Positions 8,586-16,615 of a DNA stretch of 64,000 bases are shown in pieces. Under the pieces are notes generated by a model, which saw only the letters and a program-made list of their open reading frames with translations, ran no database searches and had not been told where the DNA came from. Made by a program: the position numbers and the translations under genes. Numbering within the stretch: position 1 is the stretch's first letter; each line of letters starts with the position of its first letter. The DNA is from Pontibacter vulgaris (lineage in GTDB: Bacteria; Bacteroidota; Bacteroidia; Cytophagales; Hymenobacteraceae), in assembly GCF_022758145.1 (NCBI RefSeq), contig NZ_JAJVDH010000004.1:124001-188000 (forward strand). The letters run 5' to 3'.

Positions 8586-8609
8586 CATTGTTCTACTTAT
8601 AGTGGTATT

Positions 8610-9356
8610 GTGGAGTTAGATATAATTTATGAGGATGCGTACTATGTGGCCGTTAACAAACCAAATGGCTTGCTGGTGCATCGTACGCGAATAGCCGAAG
8701 AAAAAAAGGAATTTGCCTTGCAATTGCTGCGCGATCAGTTGGGCTACCATTTGTTTGCCGTGCACCGGTTAGACAGAGGTACATCCGGCGTGCTTTTATT
8801 TGCTAAATCGCCGGAAGCTACGGCCCCAATGGTGAAAGCGCTGGAAGAGCGGCAGGTAGATAAAGTATACTATGCAATTGTGCGCGGTTATACTCCAGAA
8901 AAAGAAACCATAGACAACCCCATCCGCCCCGATAAAGACCATAAGCATAAAGCACCGCAGGATGCCGTAACACATTTTGCACGGCTGGCAACTATAGAAT
9001 TACCAATACCAGTAGGCCGTTATGCTACAGCGCGCTATTCGCTGGTTCAGGTCAGGCCGGAAACCGGGCGCATGCACCAGATACGCAAGCATTTTGCACA
9101 CATCAGGCATTACATTGTTGGCGATAAACGGCACGGCGATTGGCGCCACAACCAGATGTTTCTGGAGCAATTGCAGAGCCCATCCTTATTACTTCATGCA
9201 GCCGAACTTACATTTACGCATCCTTTTACAAAAAAGGAAGTAACCATAAAAGCACAGCCACCTGGGAACATGCTGCGCCTTTGCCGGCAATTTAACTGGA
9301 CAGCCGCACTTACAGAAGCCGGAATTGAAGTACCAGAAAGTATACTTACAGATTAA
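8610..9356 (+). CDS. RNA pseudouridine synthase (RluA/TruC family)
   Basis: A 248-residue enzyme isomerising uridine to pseudouridine in RNA. The catalytic motif HRLDRGTSGVLLFAKS carries the catalytic aspartate, preceded by VNKPNGLLVHRT; RPETGRMHQIRKHFAHI is the conserved RluA-family motif. Length and lack of an S4 domain fit the TruC-like tRNA U65 branch, but the RNA target is inferred. I place the start at GTG 8610, because an open frame from TTG 8583 would begin inside a -7 promoter element and the homologous part starts at VELDIIYED. The 3' end overlaps the convergent gene at 9346 by 11 bp. Confidence 0.87.
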   Translation: MELDIIYEDAYYVAVNKPNGLLVHRTRIAEEKKEFALQLLRDQLGYHLFAVHRLDRGTSGVLLFAKSPEATAPMVKALEERQVDKVYYAIVRGYTPEKETIDNPIRPDKDHKHKAPQDAVTHFARLATIELPIPVGRYATARYSLVQVRPETGRMHQIRKHFAHIRHYIVGDKRHGDWRHNQMFLEQLQSPSLLLHAAELTFTHPFTKKEVTIKAQPPGNMLRLCRQFNWTAALTEAGIEVPESILTD

Positions 9357-9699
9357 GCATTCGCTTTACAAGTTCTACCTGCACTTTGGCAACCACATTT
9401 TTACGCGAATCTGAATTGATGACCAGCAACATATAAGCCAGCGGTGATAATCGCCAGTCCTGTACCACTTCGCTACCCTGAGACCGGAAAACTGCTTTAA
9501 AGTTTTCCTGCAAGGGCATGTGCATGCAAGTACATACTTCGGTGGCACGTTTTAAGGCATGGCTTAGCTCATCCATACTTTGGCAACCTTCAAGTTTCAT
9601 AAGGTCGCTGGCATAAAAAGTAAGATTCCTGTCGGTTAGGCTCTCAACAAAATCATCGATCCGCGTGTGTACCCTGCTTTGGTCTGTGGTCATCAACAT
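9346..9699 (-). CDS. Hypothetical protein with a DinD/BRO-like C-terminal pattern
   Basis: A 117-residue protein with two Met codons at its start (9699 and 9693). The C-terminal WRLSPLAYMLLVINSDSRK followed by a long helix loosely recalls the helix pattern in DinD/BRO-N proteins (LSRYAxYLIAxNGDPxK), but the resemblance is short and low-confidence. The CTCMHM cluster (residues ~56-61) is unusual. It is upstream of no obvious partner and sits just downstream of the J-domain gene on the same strand (26-bp gap), so they may be co-transcribed. Confidence 0.55.
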   Translation of the reverse strand: MLMTTDQSRVHTRIDDFVESLTDRNLTFYASDLMKLEGCQSMDELSHALKRATEVCTCMHMPLQENFKAVFRSQGSEVVQDWRLSPLAYMLLVINSDSRKNVVAKVQVELVKRMLNL

Positions 9700-9724
9700 A
9701 GTTGTTCGGGCTTTATAAGTTTAC

Positions 9725-10669
9725 TTATACATGCGCTGCCTTTTTCTGGTACAGGTCCCGGAGTTTTTTCATCAGTTCCGTTTCCTCATCTGTCAGTTGG
9801 GTAGGCAGCTTGATATTTATTTTTACGTACAGATCGCCATGCTGGTCAGGTTTGCCATAGTGTGGCATCCCTTTACCGCGCAGGCGCAGGGTTTTATCAT
9901 TTTGGGTGCCGGCAGGTATTTTCAGCTTCAGCTGGCCGGTAAGCGTTTTCACATGGGTGTCGCCCCCAAGTATAGCCGAATAAATATCCAGTGGCAACGA
10001 AGTATACAGATCATCGCCTTTGCGTTCGAAATCAGGGTGAGGCTGTACCAAAACGTTAATGAACAGATCGCCACTTTCGCCGCCGCCTACAGCCGGGCCG
10101 CCTTTACCTTTTATGCGCAATGTCTGGCCATGAGCTACACCGGGCTTTGTGGTAATGCGCAACTGCTGGTTATTTACATTAAGTAAACGTGATGTTCCGT
10201 GGTAAGCTTCCTGCAGCGAAATTTCCATTTCTGCCTGGTAATCCTGGCCTTTGTGCGCACGCCCACGCCCGGCCCGTTGGCCACCTCCAAAGCCGCCACC
10301 GCCTCCTCCAAAAAACTGTTGAAAGAACTCTGAAAAATCGGAGCCAAACATATCGCCGGCATCGCCACCGAAACCTCCGCCAAAGCCACCACCGGGTTGC
10401 CCGCGGTACTGGCCGCCGCCATAACTGCCCCCGCCCTGCTGAAATTGCCGCCAGTTAGCGCCCAGTTGGTCATACTGCTTGCGCTTTTCTTCGTCGCCCA
10501 GCACTTCGTATGCTTCGCTTATATCTTTAAATTTTTCTTCGGCAGCTTTATCGCCTTTGGTTTTATCAGGGTGATATTTTTTGGCAAGCGCACGGTAAGC
10601 CTTTTTAATTTCGGCCTGAGAGGCAGACTTCTCTACACCCAATATTTTGTAGTAGTCCTTGTAGTCCAT
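9725..10669 (-). CDS. DnaJ/CbpA-type J-domain co-chaperone (no zinc finger)
   Basis: A 314-residue co-chaperone for Hsp70. The N-terminal J domain (residues 1-70) carries HPD at 33-35. A Gly/Phe-rich linker (~75-135) follows, then the two beta-sandwich substrate-binding domains. The CxxCxGxG zinc-finger repeats of true DnaJ are absent, which makes it a class II (CbpA/DnaJB) protein. Spacing to the downstream hypothetical gene is short. Heat-shock control is likely for the family but no site is visible. Confidence 0.92.
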   Translation of the reverse strand: MDYKDYYKILGVEKSASQAEIKKAYRALAKKYHPDKTKGDKAAEEKFKDISEAYEVLGDEEKRKQYDQLGANWRQFQQGGGSYGGGQYRGQPGGGFGGGFGGDAGDMFGSDFSEFFQQFFGGGGGGFGGGQRAGRGRAHKGQDYQAEMEISLQEAYHGTSRLLNVNNQQLRITTKPGVAHGQTLRIKGKGGPAVGGGESGDLFINVLVQPHPDFERKGDDLYTSLPLDIYSAILGGDTHVKTLTGQLKLKIPAGTQNDKTLRLRGKGMPHYGKPDQHGDLYVKINIKLPTQLTDEETELMKKLRDLYQKKAAHV

Positions 10670-10769
10670 GCAGCAAAAATTTGAAGCTCTTTTGTTTAAT
10701 TATACTTTGATTTACAATTTAAGAAACGTAAGCAATGTCGGATAGTTGGCAAGCATTAACCGTAAAATC

Positions 10770-10802
10770 AAAACGAGCACTACCAGGGGCAGTGCTCGTT
10801 TT
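10770..10802. terminator. Strong symmetric terminator
   Basis: A 12-bp perfect stem (AAAACGAGCACT at 10770-10781 with AGTGCTCGTTTT at 10791-10802) with a 9-nt loop. It terminates the minus-strand lipoprotein/YqaE gene before the J-domain gene. Confidence 0.85.
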
Positions 10803-10822
10803 GTTATAGTTTATACTTTCCG

Positions 10823-11428
10823 TTAAATACTATCCGTAACTACCAGCAAGGCGTGAATAACACCCGGTATGAAGAATAACAACGTCAGGATGATATTTAT
10901 CCAGAAAGAAGTACCGATACCATCATGTAGGAAAACAGCCAGTGGCGGAATAAAAATAGCAAGTATAATCTCTACTATGTTTGTTCTGGAACCACCACGG
11001 TCTTGTTTTATCGCTTCTTTCAGTTCTTTTTTAAACTCCTTTTTCTCAGCTTTTGTCATGCTGGCAATGCGTTCTTTAGCCATGGCCATTGCAGCGGCTT
11101 CGGTAACAACGTTTGCTTTTGCTTCGCGGGTTGCAGTCACAACTGGCTCAGCTACCGGAGTTTTAACTTTAGCAGCAACTGGTTTCGCCACACTTGCTTC
11201 CAATGCCGGCTCAGTTTGTGCAGCAACAGCTTTTTCATCGGCAGCAACCAAGGCTACTTCAGACATAGTTGGTGCAACTTCTGCTTCAGGAGCAGGTTTT
11301 TGTTTTGTATGGTTATAAGCATCTGGCTTGTTGGCAGCAAACTCATAATATTTGGCTGAACTACAGGCAAATAGCAATTGAGTTACTACCAATACCATCA
11401 CTAAATTTAGTAAACTTCTCATTCTCAT
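10823..11428 (-). CDS. Lipoprotein-signal protein with C-terminal YqaE/Pmp3 domain
   Basis: A 201-residue protein of three parts. Residues 1-22 form a lipoprotein signal (LLFACSS). Residues ~30-135 are a low-complexity Ala/Val/Glu/Lys-rich linker ending in a charged helix (KAEKKEFKKELKEAIKQ). Residues ~145-200 are a Pmp3/YqaE domain: EIILAIFIPPLAVFLHDGIG, then FWINIILTLLFFIPGVIHAL. Stand-alone YqaE proteins are ~55-residue membrane peptides linked to membrane-potential and stress tolerance; fusion to a lipoprotein-like N-terminus is notable. Function is unknown. Confidence 0.82.
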   Translation of the reverse strand: MRMRSLLNLVMVLVVTQLLFACSSAKYYEFAANKPDAYNHTKQKPAPEAEVAPTMSEVALVAADEKAVAAQTEPALEASVAKPVAAKVKTPVAEPVVTATREAKANVVTEAAAMAMAKERIASMTKAEKKEFKKELKEAIKQDRGGSRTNIVEIILAIFIPPLAVFLHDGIGTSFWINIILTLLFFIPGVIHALLVVTDSI

Positions 11429-11582
11429 AGATTTTATTATATTAAAGTTGGAAATTCAATTGAAAATAAAGCTTTTATATAAGCGTGTCTTATACTTTGG
11501 AAAGTACAAAATGGCCTGAATCTAAATACCAATACTCAAAATATTAAGTTTTTGTTATCTAATTTCAGAAAAGCATCTTATA

Positions 11583-12281
11583 CTATTTATTTTTAAGCAG
11601 TGCAGCAAGCGATGTTTTTATTGTTTGCTTGAGCTGCTTCCAGTCCTGATCATGACCCAGCGGAAACTTCTGATTCACTTCCAGCTCTATGCCGCTATAC
11701 TTTACCGGACTATATTTTTTGCGAAGATAAGTAGTTAAGCCATCTGCTTTGCCCTGGTAAGGATAATTAAAACGAACGCGCAACTCGTTAGCTAGATGCT
11801 TTAGTTGCTGTTTCCATTGCTTGCAAAATAACTGTTCTTGCTTCCTGACCGGGTCAAAAAGCAAACCGATATCTGCGTTTCGCTCCTCTCCGTCCAGCAC
11901 TGGTGTAAAAGAATGAACTGACAAGTGCAGCACTTGATTGCCAGCTGCAAGTAAACGATCAACCATTTCTTCCACCTGCTGGCGGTAAGGCTGGTAATAA
12001 TGCTGTATTATACTTGCCTTCTCCTGGATTGGCAAAGGCTTGGTAGCAACAGAAAATAACTTAGGATGATGAAGTGAACGGTTGAGCTCGACCAGTAACC
12101 GGCTGGTTTCAGCGTAAATACTTTCATCTGCCAGATCTTCCAGCTCAAAGTATAAATCTAGTGCACCAGGGTCCCAGCCCTGGTGCGAATTAAGTAAATC
12201 TTCTTTGCCCAGGAAAAGCGAAGTATACTTTTCAGGAATCCGGTTGCCGCCATGCTCGCATGTAAGCAGGAGTTTTAGCAT
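11583..12281 (-). CDS. N-formylglutamate amidohydrolase-like (FGase) enzyme of the amidoligase operon
   Basis: A 232-residue protein of the N-formylglutamate amidohydrolase family: TCEHGGNRIPE near the N-terminus, HQGWDPGALDL, SRLLVELNRS and LSVHSFTP supply the expected metal- and substrate-binding residues. Canonical members (HutG-type) release formate from N-formylglutamate in histidine breakdown, but no hut genes are here. Instead it is the last gene of a coupled operon and overlaps the GCS2 gene by 7 bp. It therefore more likely hydrolyses or trims an N-acyl or amide product made by the two ligases upstream; that is inference. Confidence 0.85.
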   Translation of the reverse strand: MLKLLLTCEHGGNRIPEKYTSLFLGKEDLLNSHQGWDPGALDLYFELEDLADESIYAETSRLLVELNRSLHHPKLFSVATKPLPIQEKASIIQHYYQPYRQQVEEMVDRLLAAGNQVLHLSVHSFTPVLDGEERNADIGLLFDPVRKQEQLFCKQWKQQLKHLANELRVRFNYPYQGKADGLTTYLRKKYSPVKYSGIELEVNQKFPLGHDQDWKQLKQTIKTSLAALLKNK

Positions 12282-13531
12282 GGTTTTTCAGCCAGAAAAA
12301 CGCCCCCACGTTGCAGGCAAACTGCCAAACGGCTGTATACTCTTTTTATGTTTTCTTCTGATGGGTTATTACCTAATGCTTCCAGTATTCTGGTAGATAA
12401 ATTACCTCTGGAAAGTAAAATATTCAGGGCATAAGCAATTTCCGGTTGTTCGTCCAGGGCAAGTGTTTCTTTTGTAAGGTGGCGCCATAGTTCGCCAATT
12501 GTACAGTTCTCGCTGCAATCAAACCCGAAGCATCTGATAAAATCATAGTCGTTCAAGATAGCCGACTGGCCTTGTGAAATCACTTTCAGAAATATAGCTG
12601 ACAATGTATTTTCATCCCATTTTTTGAGCTCAGCTATAGGCACCCAACGCTCTGATACCAAGGCTTTAATTACAGCTACAGCAGCCTGTGCTATGGCCAT
12701 ATCCACTACCGGGCTTTCTTGTATATCCAGTAACCGGATCTCGATGGTGTTGCGCTCGAAACGGGCTATCGCGCCGCGTGAGTTCAGGAATTCTTCCTGC
12801 AAAGTTCCATCCGGGTCGTAAGGGGCAACATCAGCATACATTTTCTGAAGAATTTTCTCCTCATACTCAACCTGGCTGAAAACCTGCTCTGGTATTACCT
12901 GGCCTGCTATACTTGGAATTTTGCTCTGGTTTGTACGATAAACATCCAGGCGCGTGTCCTGCAAGCCGGTTACCTTACCATCCAGTATAGGTGACGAAGC
13001 GCTCAGTGCCGGAAGTATAGGCAACACCATGCGTATAGCGGCGTGCAGTTTCTCAAACTCCTCGTCGTTGGCAAACGGCAGGTTCAGGTGTGTACTTTGC
13101 AGGTTGGCCCAGCCATGTCCACGGCAATCGAAGATTCGGTTATAGGCTTCGTAAACGGCGTTGTGCTCATGCGGCCATAGTTGTGTTTCGGTATACGGGT
13201 CCATTAGCGGGTGTGCGCCGGTTGGCAAAAGCATGGCGTTATACTTCTCCAGTATAGCATTTATCTTCTGTACATGCTCCTGGAACATGCGGTGCAAACC
13301 TGCAAGCGATTTTACAGGTCCCTGCGTTTTCAGCTCGACCACATGCAGCACCAGCTCGTTAGACCAGGCAACATCGCCAAACTCGACATCAGACACGTAA
13401 GCGCCCACTTCTTCCCAGATCAGTTTATCTGTTATCGGGCTTACCTGCAGGGTGTCGCGTTGCACGATCATGTATTCCAGTTCCACGCCATACCCTTCGA
13501 AAAGGTGCAGCGAATTGGGAGAATTACTCAT
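12275..13531 (-). CDS. GCS2-type carboxylate-amine ligase
   Basis: A 418-residue enzyme of the glutamate-cysteine ligase 2 (YbdK-like) family, which activates a carboxylate with ATP and joins it to an amine. GVELEYMI near the N-terminus holds the metal-binding Glu residues; THLNLPF and NTIEIRLLDIQ are the later active-site strands. The open frame extends 20 codons upstream, but MSNSPNSL at 13531 gives an 8-bp overlap with the ATP-grasp stop, the usual coupled arrangement, so I start there. The substrate need not be Glu/Cys: with a second ligase and a hydrolase in the operon it probably builds a dedicated small peptide or conjugate. Confidence 0.87.
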   Translation of the reverse strand: MSNSPNSLHLFEGYGVELEYMIVQRDTLQVSPITDKLIWEEVGAYVSDVEFGDVAWSNELVLHVVELKTQGPVKSLAGLHRMFQEHVQKINAILEKYNAMLLPTGAHPLMDPYTETQLWPHEHNAVYEAYNRIFDCRGHGWANLQSTHLNLPFANDEEFEKLHAAIRMVLPILPALSASSPILDGKVTGLQDTRLDVYRTNQSKIPSIAGQVIPEQVFSQVEYEEKILQKMYADVAPYDPDGTLQEEFLNSRGAIARFERNTIEIRLLDIQESPVVDMAIAQAAVAVIKALVSERWVPIAELKKWDENTLSAIFLKVISQGQSAILNDYDFIRCFGFDCSENCTIGELWRHLTKETLALDEQPEIAYALNILLSRGNLSTRILEALGNNPSEENIKRVYSRLAVCLQRGGVFLAEKPC

Positions 13532-14996
13532 CAGTTCTGATGTTTTTATGGTTGTCAATGCGACGCTTGATGGACTTGATAATGGAAGCATAGAGTTCTT
13601 TCTTAAGGATTTTATCTTCGCAACCCGCGTCTATACTTGGGTTATCGTTTATTTCGATTATGTACGCTTTACCGTCAATTTCTTTAATATCCACCCCATA
13701 TAAACCATCGCCTATCAGGTTAGCCGCCTTCAAAGCTGTGTGCAATACATGAAATGGTACTTCCTCGAACGGCACTACTTCATCATCTCCTTCCTCGTCC
13801 TGCTTTTTCTTTCCGTTCCAGTTATAAATTTGCCAATGGTCTTTGGCCATATAATATTTGCAGGCATAAAGTGGTTGCTTATCCAGTACGCCAATACGCC
13901 AGTCAAAGTCTGTTGGCGTAAACTCCTGGCCTATGATCAGTTCCGAATCTGCCAACATTTCATCCAGCTTCTTTTTCAGGCTTTTAGGATCATTTGCTTT
14001 CACCACGCCCTGCGAGAACGAACTATCCGGTTTTTTCAGCACACAGGGTAAGCCTAACTCTGCCTCTACCTGGTCACGATTATCTTTGTGGATGATCATG
14101 GTTTTAGGTACAGGCACTTTTGCTTTGGTAAGTAATTCGGCTAGATATACTTTGTTTGTACATCTGAGTATAGAAACCGGATCATCTATCACTACCATAC
14201 CATCGGCGTAGGCTTTGCGCGCAAACTTATAGGTATGATGGTTTACAGAGGTGGTTTCCCGGATGAACAGGGCATCAAACTCGGCCAGCCTTCGGTAATC
14301 GTCTTTGGTGATGAGTTCGGTATAAAATCCCTGCTGTTCTGCTGCATCTACGAAATTTTGGATCGCGCGTTCATTAGATGGCGGAGCTTTTTCATTCGGA
14401 TCTACAAGAATAGCCAGATCATATACTTTACGGCTGATGCGGGCACCTGCAAAACGATGGCGTGCAAAGTATGATCTGGCAAATTTTACCATGTAGCGGC
14501 TATGGTTTTCAGGTACATCAGTTACAGGTATAGGCGATATACTTTGCAACACCCATTCATCTTTATAAACAAACTGGGCACGCAGCAACGGTGCCTGAAA
14601 AAGATCGTGCAGTTGTTTGCAAAGCTTCTCGTATTTCTGGGCCACATTCTGGCCGAAGTATATACTAAGCGTGAAAGTTTTCGATTTTAGCTTGGAAAGG
14701 CTCTTTTGGATCAGGTCGTTAATTTCTACAGTAATGGCCCGCGCTATAGTTGGCGTTTTCAGGTCCTGCATAGTCGTAACGCTGGGTATGGGTTTGTGCC
14801 CACGCGCTTCTGCCAGCAACGATACATAATAACCTGCGCTCTGATATCTGTAAGAGCGGCACATATTAAATATCCGGGCGTGTTTTATATCGGTATAGGT
14901 TGTGTCGGTTAAGTATGTTTGCGCATCCACTACCTCTACGTCCTCAATCGGTGTATCCCAATCTTTGAGATAATCGACAACAACAATTTTTCGCAT
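13524..14996 (-). CDS. RimK-family ATP-grasp ligase with RLAN N-terminal domain
   Basis: A 490-residue protein. The N-terminal ~190 residues resemble the 'RimK-like ATP-grasp N-terminal' (RLAN) domain, for example RIFNMCRSYRYQSAGYYVSL. The C-terminal ~290 residues are an ATP-grasp: PKTMIIHKDN, LPCVLKKPDSSFSQG (nucleotide loop), IIGQEFTPTDFDWRIGVLD, and YIIEINDNPSID with the metal-binding E-x-N. Such enzymes form amide bonds through an acyl-phosphate and can ligate glutamate or similar acids to amines or peptides. It starts 4 bp after the C39-like gene and overlaps the GCS2 gene by 8 bp, so the three are translated together. Confidence 0.88.
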   Translation of the reverse strand: MRKIVVVDYLKDWDTPIEDVEVVDAQTYLTDTTYTDIKHARIFNMCRSYRYQSAGYYVSLLAEARGHKPIPSVTTMQDLKTPTIARAITVEINDLIQKSLSKLKSKTFTLSIYFGQNVAQKYEKLCKQLHDLFQAPLLRAQFVYKDEWVLQSISPIPVTDVPENHSRYMVKFARSYFARHRFAGARISRKVYDLAILVDPNEKAPPSNERAIQNFVDAAEQQGFYTELITKDDYRRLAEFDALFIRETTSVNHHTYKFARKAYADGMVVIDDPVSILRCTNKVYLAELLTKAKVPVPKTMIIHKDNRDQVEAELGLPCVLKKPDSSFSQGVVKANDPKSLKKKLDEMLADSELIIGQEFTPTDFDWRIGVLDKQPLYACKYYMAKDHWQIYNWNGKKKQDEEGDDEVVPFEEVPFHVLHTALKAANLIGDGLYGVDIKEIDGKAYIIEINDNPSIDAGCEDKILKKELYASIIKSIKRRIDNHKNIRTDE

Positions 14997-14999
14997 GTT

Positions 15000-15722
15000 T
15001 TATTCTTCGGAATTTTCTGGTAAAGCCGGCTGAATAGCCAGCAGGTTGGCGTCGTAAGTGGTCATGCCCAACATGATGGAATTGAGCAGGCGCGAAATAC
15101 TTACCTCGTAATAATTGTTTTTAAAGTATGGGTTCTCTTGGTATGGATCGGCAACAACAATGTGTTTCTGGTCTTCGCCAAAACCGCAGAGTACCACAAA
15201 ATGCCCCATCGGGTAGCCCTGCACATCATCGTAAACAGATTCTCCCTGCTCGTTGCTATACTCACGGGCACTCTGGTATAAATAAGTAGCGCTTAAACCC
15301 GTTAGCAGCGGAATGCCCTGGTCAAAGTATTCGCGTAACAACCCCTTTGTTAGGTCTTTGCATTTTATTTCGCCTCCAAGCCGCAGGAAATCAATGTAAG
15401 CTTGTGTAGCCCGCTGAAGCTTTTTGCCTTTCTTTACTGCCATCTGCTGCTCCAGTTTTTCTATCACTTCTTCGTTGCTCAACCCGATCCAGGTGGGGTC
15501 GAAAATGTTCAGGTTGTAAGTATAAATATGTGCGCGATAGCCTCTTTGCAAAGCATGGCAGGCCAGCAAAACCTCCAGCGTACCACCCTCATCCAGGTAA
15601 GGCACTTCTTTGATCACTTCACCCAATGGAATAGGATCTTTAAAATACCGGTAAACGGCATGCAGGCTGGTAGGCCCGCAGGTAGAGTCGTCTGGCTGAG
15701 TATGTATCTTTATGGGTATCAC
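15000..15722 (-). CDS. C39-like cysteine peptidase, first gene of the amidoligase operon
   Basis: About 240 residues from the GTG at 15722 (an upstream TTG at 15773 would add 17 residues; neither has a clear ribosome-binding site). The papain-like C39 triad is visible: Cys15 in DDSTCGPTSLHAVYRYF, the His in MGHFVVLCGFGED and the Asp in VVADPYQENP. No ABC-transporter domain or signal peptide is present, so it acts in the cytoplasm. As it leads an operon of two amidoligases and an amidohydrolase, it may mature a peptide substrate or act in reverse as a transpeptidase; the true role is unknown. Confidence 0.78.
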   Translation of the reverse strand: MIPIKIHTQPDDSTCGPTSLHAVYRYFKDPIPLGEVIKEVPYLDEGGTLEVLLACHALQRGYRAHIYTYNLNIFDPTWIGLSNEEVIEKLEQQMAVKKGKKLQRATQAYIDFLRLGGEIKCKDLTKGLLREYFDQGIPLLTGLSATYLYQSAREYSNEQGESVYDDVQGYPMGHFVVLCGFGEDQKHIVVADPYQENPYFKNNYYEVSISRLLNSIMLGMTTYDANLLAIQPALPENSEE

Positions 15723-15910
15723 GGTTATCGCTGCTGTACAAGAGTGCAATGTCTGCCTCTTATACGCTGCCAACCCGATAAGTTATTCGAATTAAACAAG
15801 ATAGTATAGGACCAAAACTTCCTCATCTGGATTAAAAACCTATCTCAAATCAGCTTAAGTTTTAGTTATTTCACTCAGAATGATTATCTTAGTATACTAA
15901 CTTAAAAAGT

Positions 15911-16597
15911 ATGAGCTGGAGTTTTGAGTTGAAGAAACGCAATAAAATAGCCTTTGCCTTTGCTGCTATTTTTGTGATAATTATACTTGCCAACTGGTTT
16001 GTGAGCTATACTATGGAACGGGTAAGCAGAAATTTCCAGTCTGTTTACCAGGACCGGTTGGTGCCCTCATTGGATATATCACAGATACTGGAACGGTATT
16101 ATCAGAACCGGATGCTACTGGAAGAGCATGTAATGGCAGAGGACCACTCGTTACAAACCAGCCTGCAACAACGCATATTTGCCAATACCAAAACGATAGA
16201 TTCGCTCGCTGCCAAATTCGGTAACACCTACCTGGTTGATAAGGAATTGCAGGAACTGGCTACTTATAAAGCACAATTCGAGAGGTTGGTAAACGTTCAG
16301 GACCAGATCTTATACCTGAGTGCACAAGGAAAAAAGGCCGAGGCAAAACAATTATACCGCTCTGAAGGCCAGGAAGCTTTTCAGGATTTACTGGTTCCGC
16401 TGCACGCGCTCATTCGGGTGCAGGGCGATGTCGGTCAGGAACTTTACCAATCGGCAGACAGAAGTGTAAAAATGCTTAAAGTGCTTTCTTACCTGGTTAT
16501 CGGGTTGGCCGTTATAGTTGCCCTTATAGTGGGCACATTGCTACAGACATCGCGCAAACTAAACAACGTGAAGCCCCAGAAATACCACCTGAACTAA
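15911..16597 (+). CDS. Membrane sensor with MCP-type four-helix bundle, no output domain
   Basis: A 228-residue protein with a TM helix at ~14-36 (IAFAFAAIFVIIILANWFV), a long extracytoplasmic helical region of ~150 residues, and a second TM at ~193-213 (VLSYLVIGLAVIVALIVGTL) followed by only ~15 cytoplasmic residues. This is the '4HB_MCP' ligand-binding layout of chemoreceptors and histidine kinases, but with no HAMP, kinase or methyl-accepting signalling domain. It could modulate a partner or be a truncated receptor. It is convergent with argH and shows no partner gene. Confidence 0.72.
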   Translation: MSWSFELKKRNKIAFAFAAIFVIIILANWFVSYTMERVSRNFQSVYQDRLVPSLDISQILERYYQNRMLLEEHVMAEDHSLQTSLQQRIFANTKTIDSLAAKFGNTYLVDKELQELATYKAQFERLVNVQDQILYLSAQGKKAEAKQLYRSEGQEAFQDLLVPLHALIRVQGDVGQELYQSADRSVKMLKVLSYLVIGLAVIVALIVGTLLQTSRKLNNVKPQKYHLN

Positions 16598-16615
16598 GTA
16601 TAAAAGCGGCAGTTA

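Noticed and set aside
8583..8609. TTG 8583 as start of the pseudouridine synthase
   Set aside because: It lies within an exact -7 promoter element and adds nine residues without family similarity.
11583..12281. Histidine-utilisation HutG
   Set aside because: No hutH, hutU or hutI is present; the gene overlaps an amidoligase gene instead.
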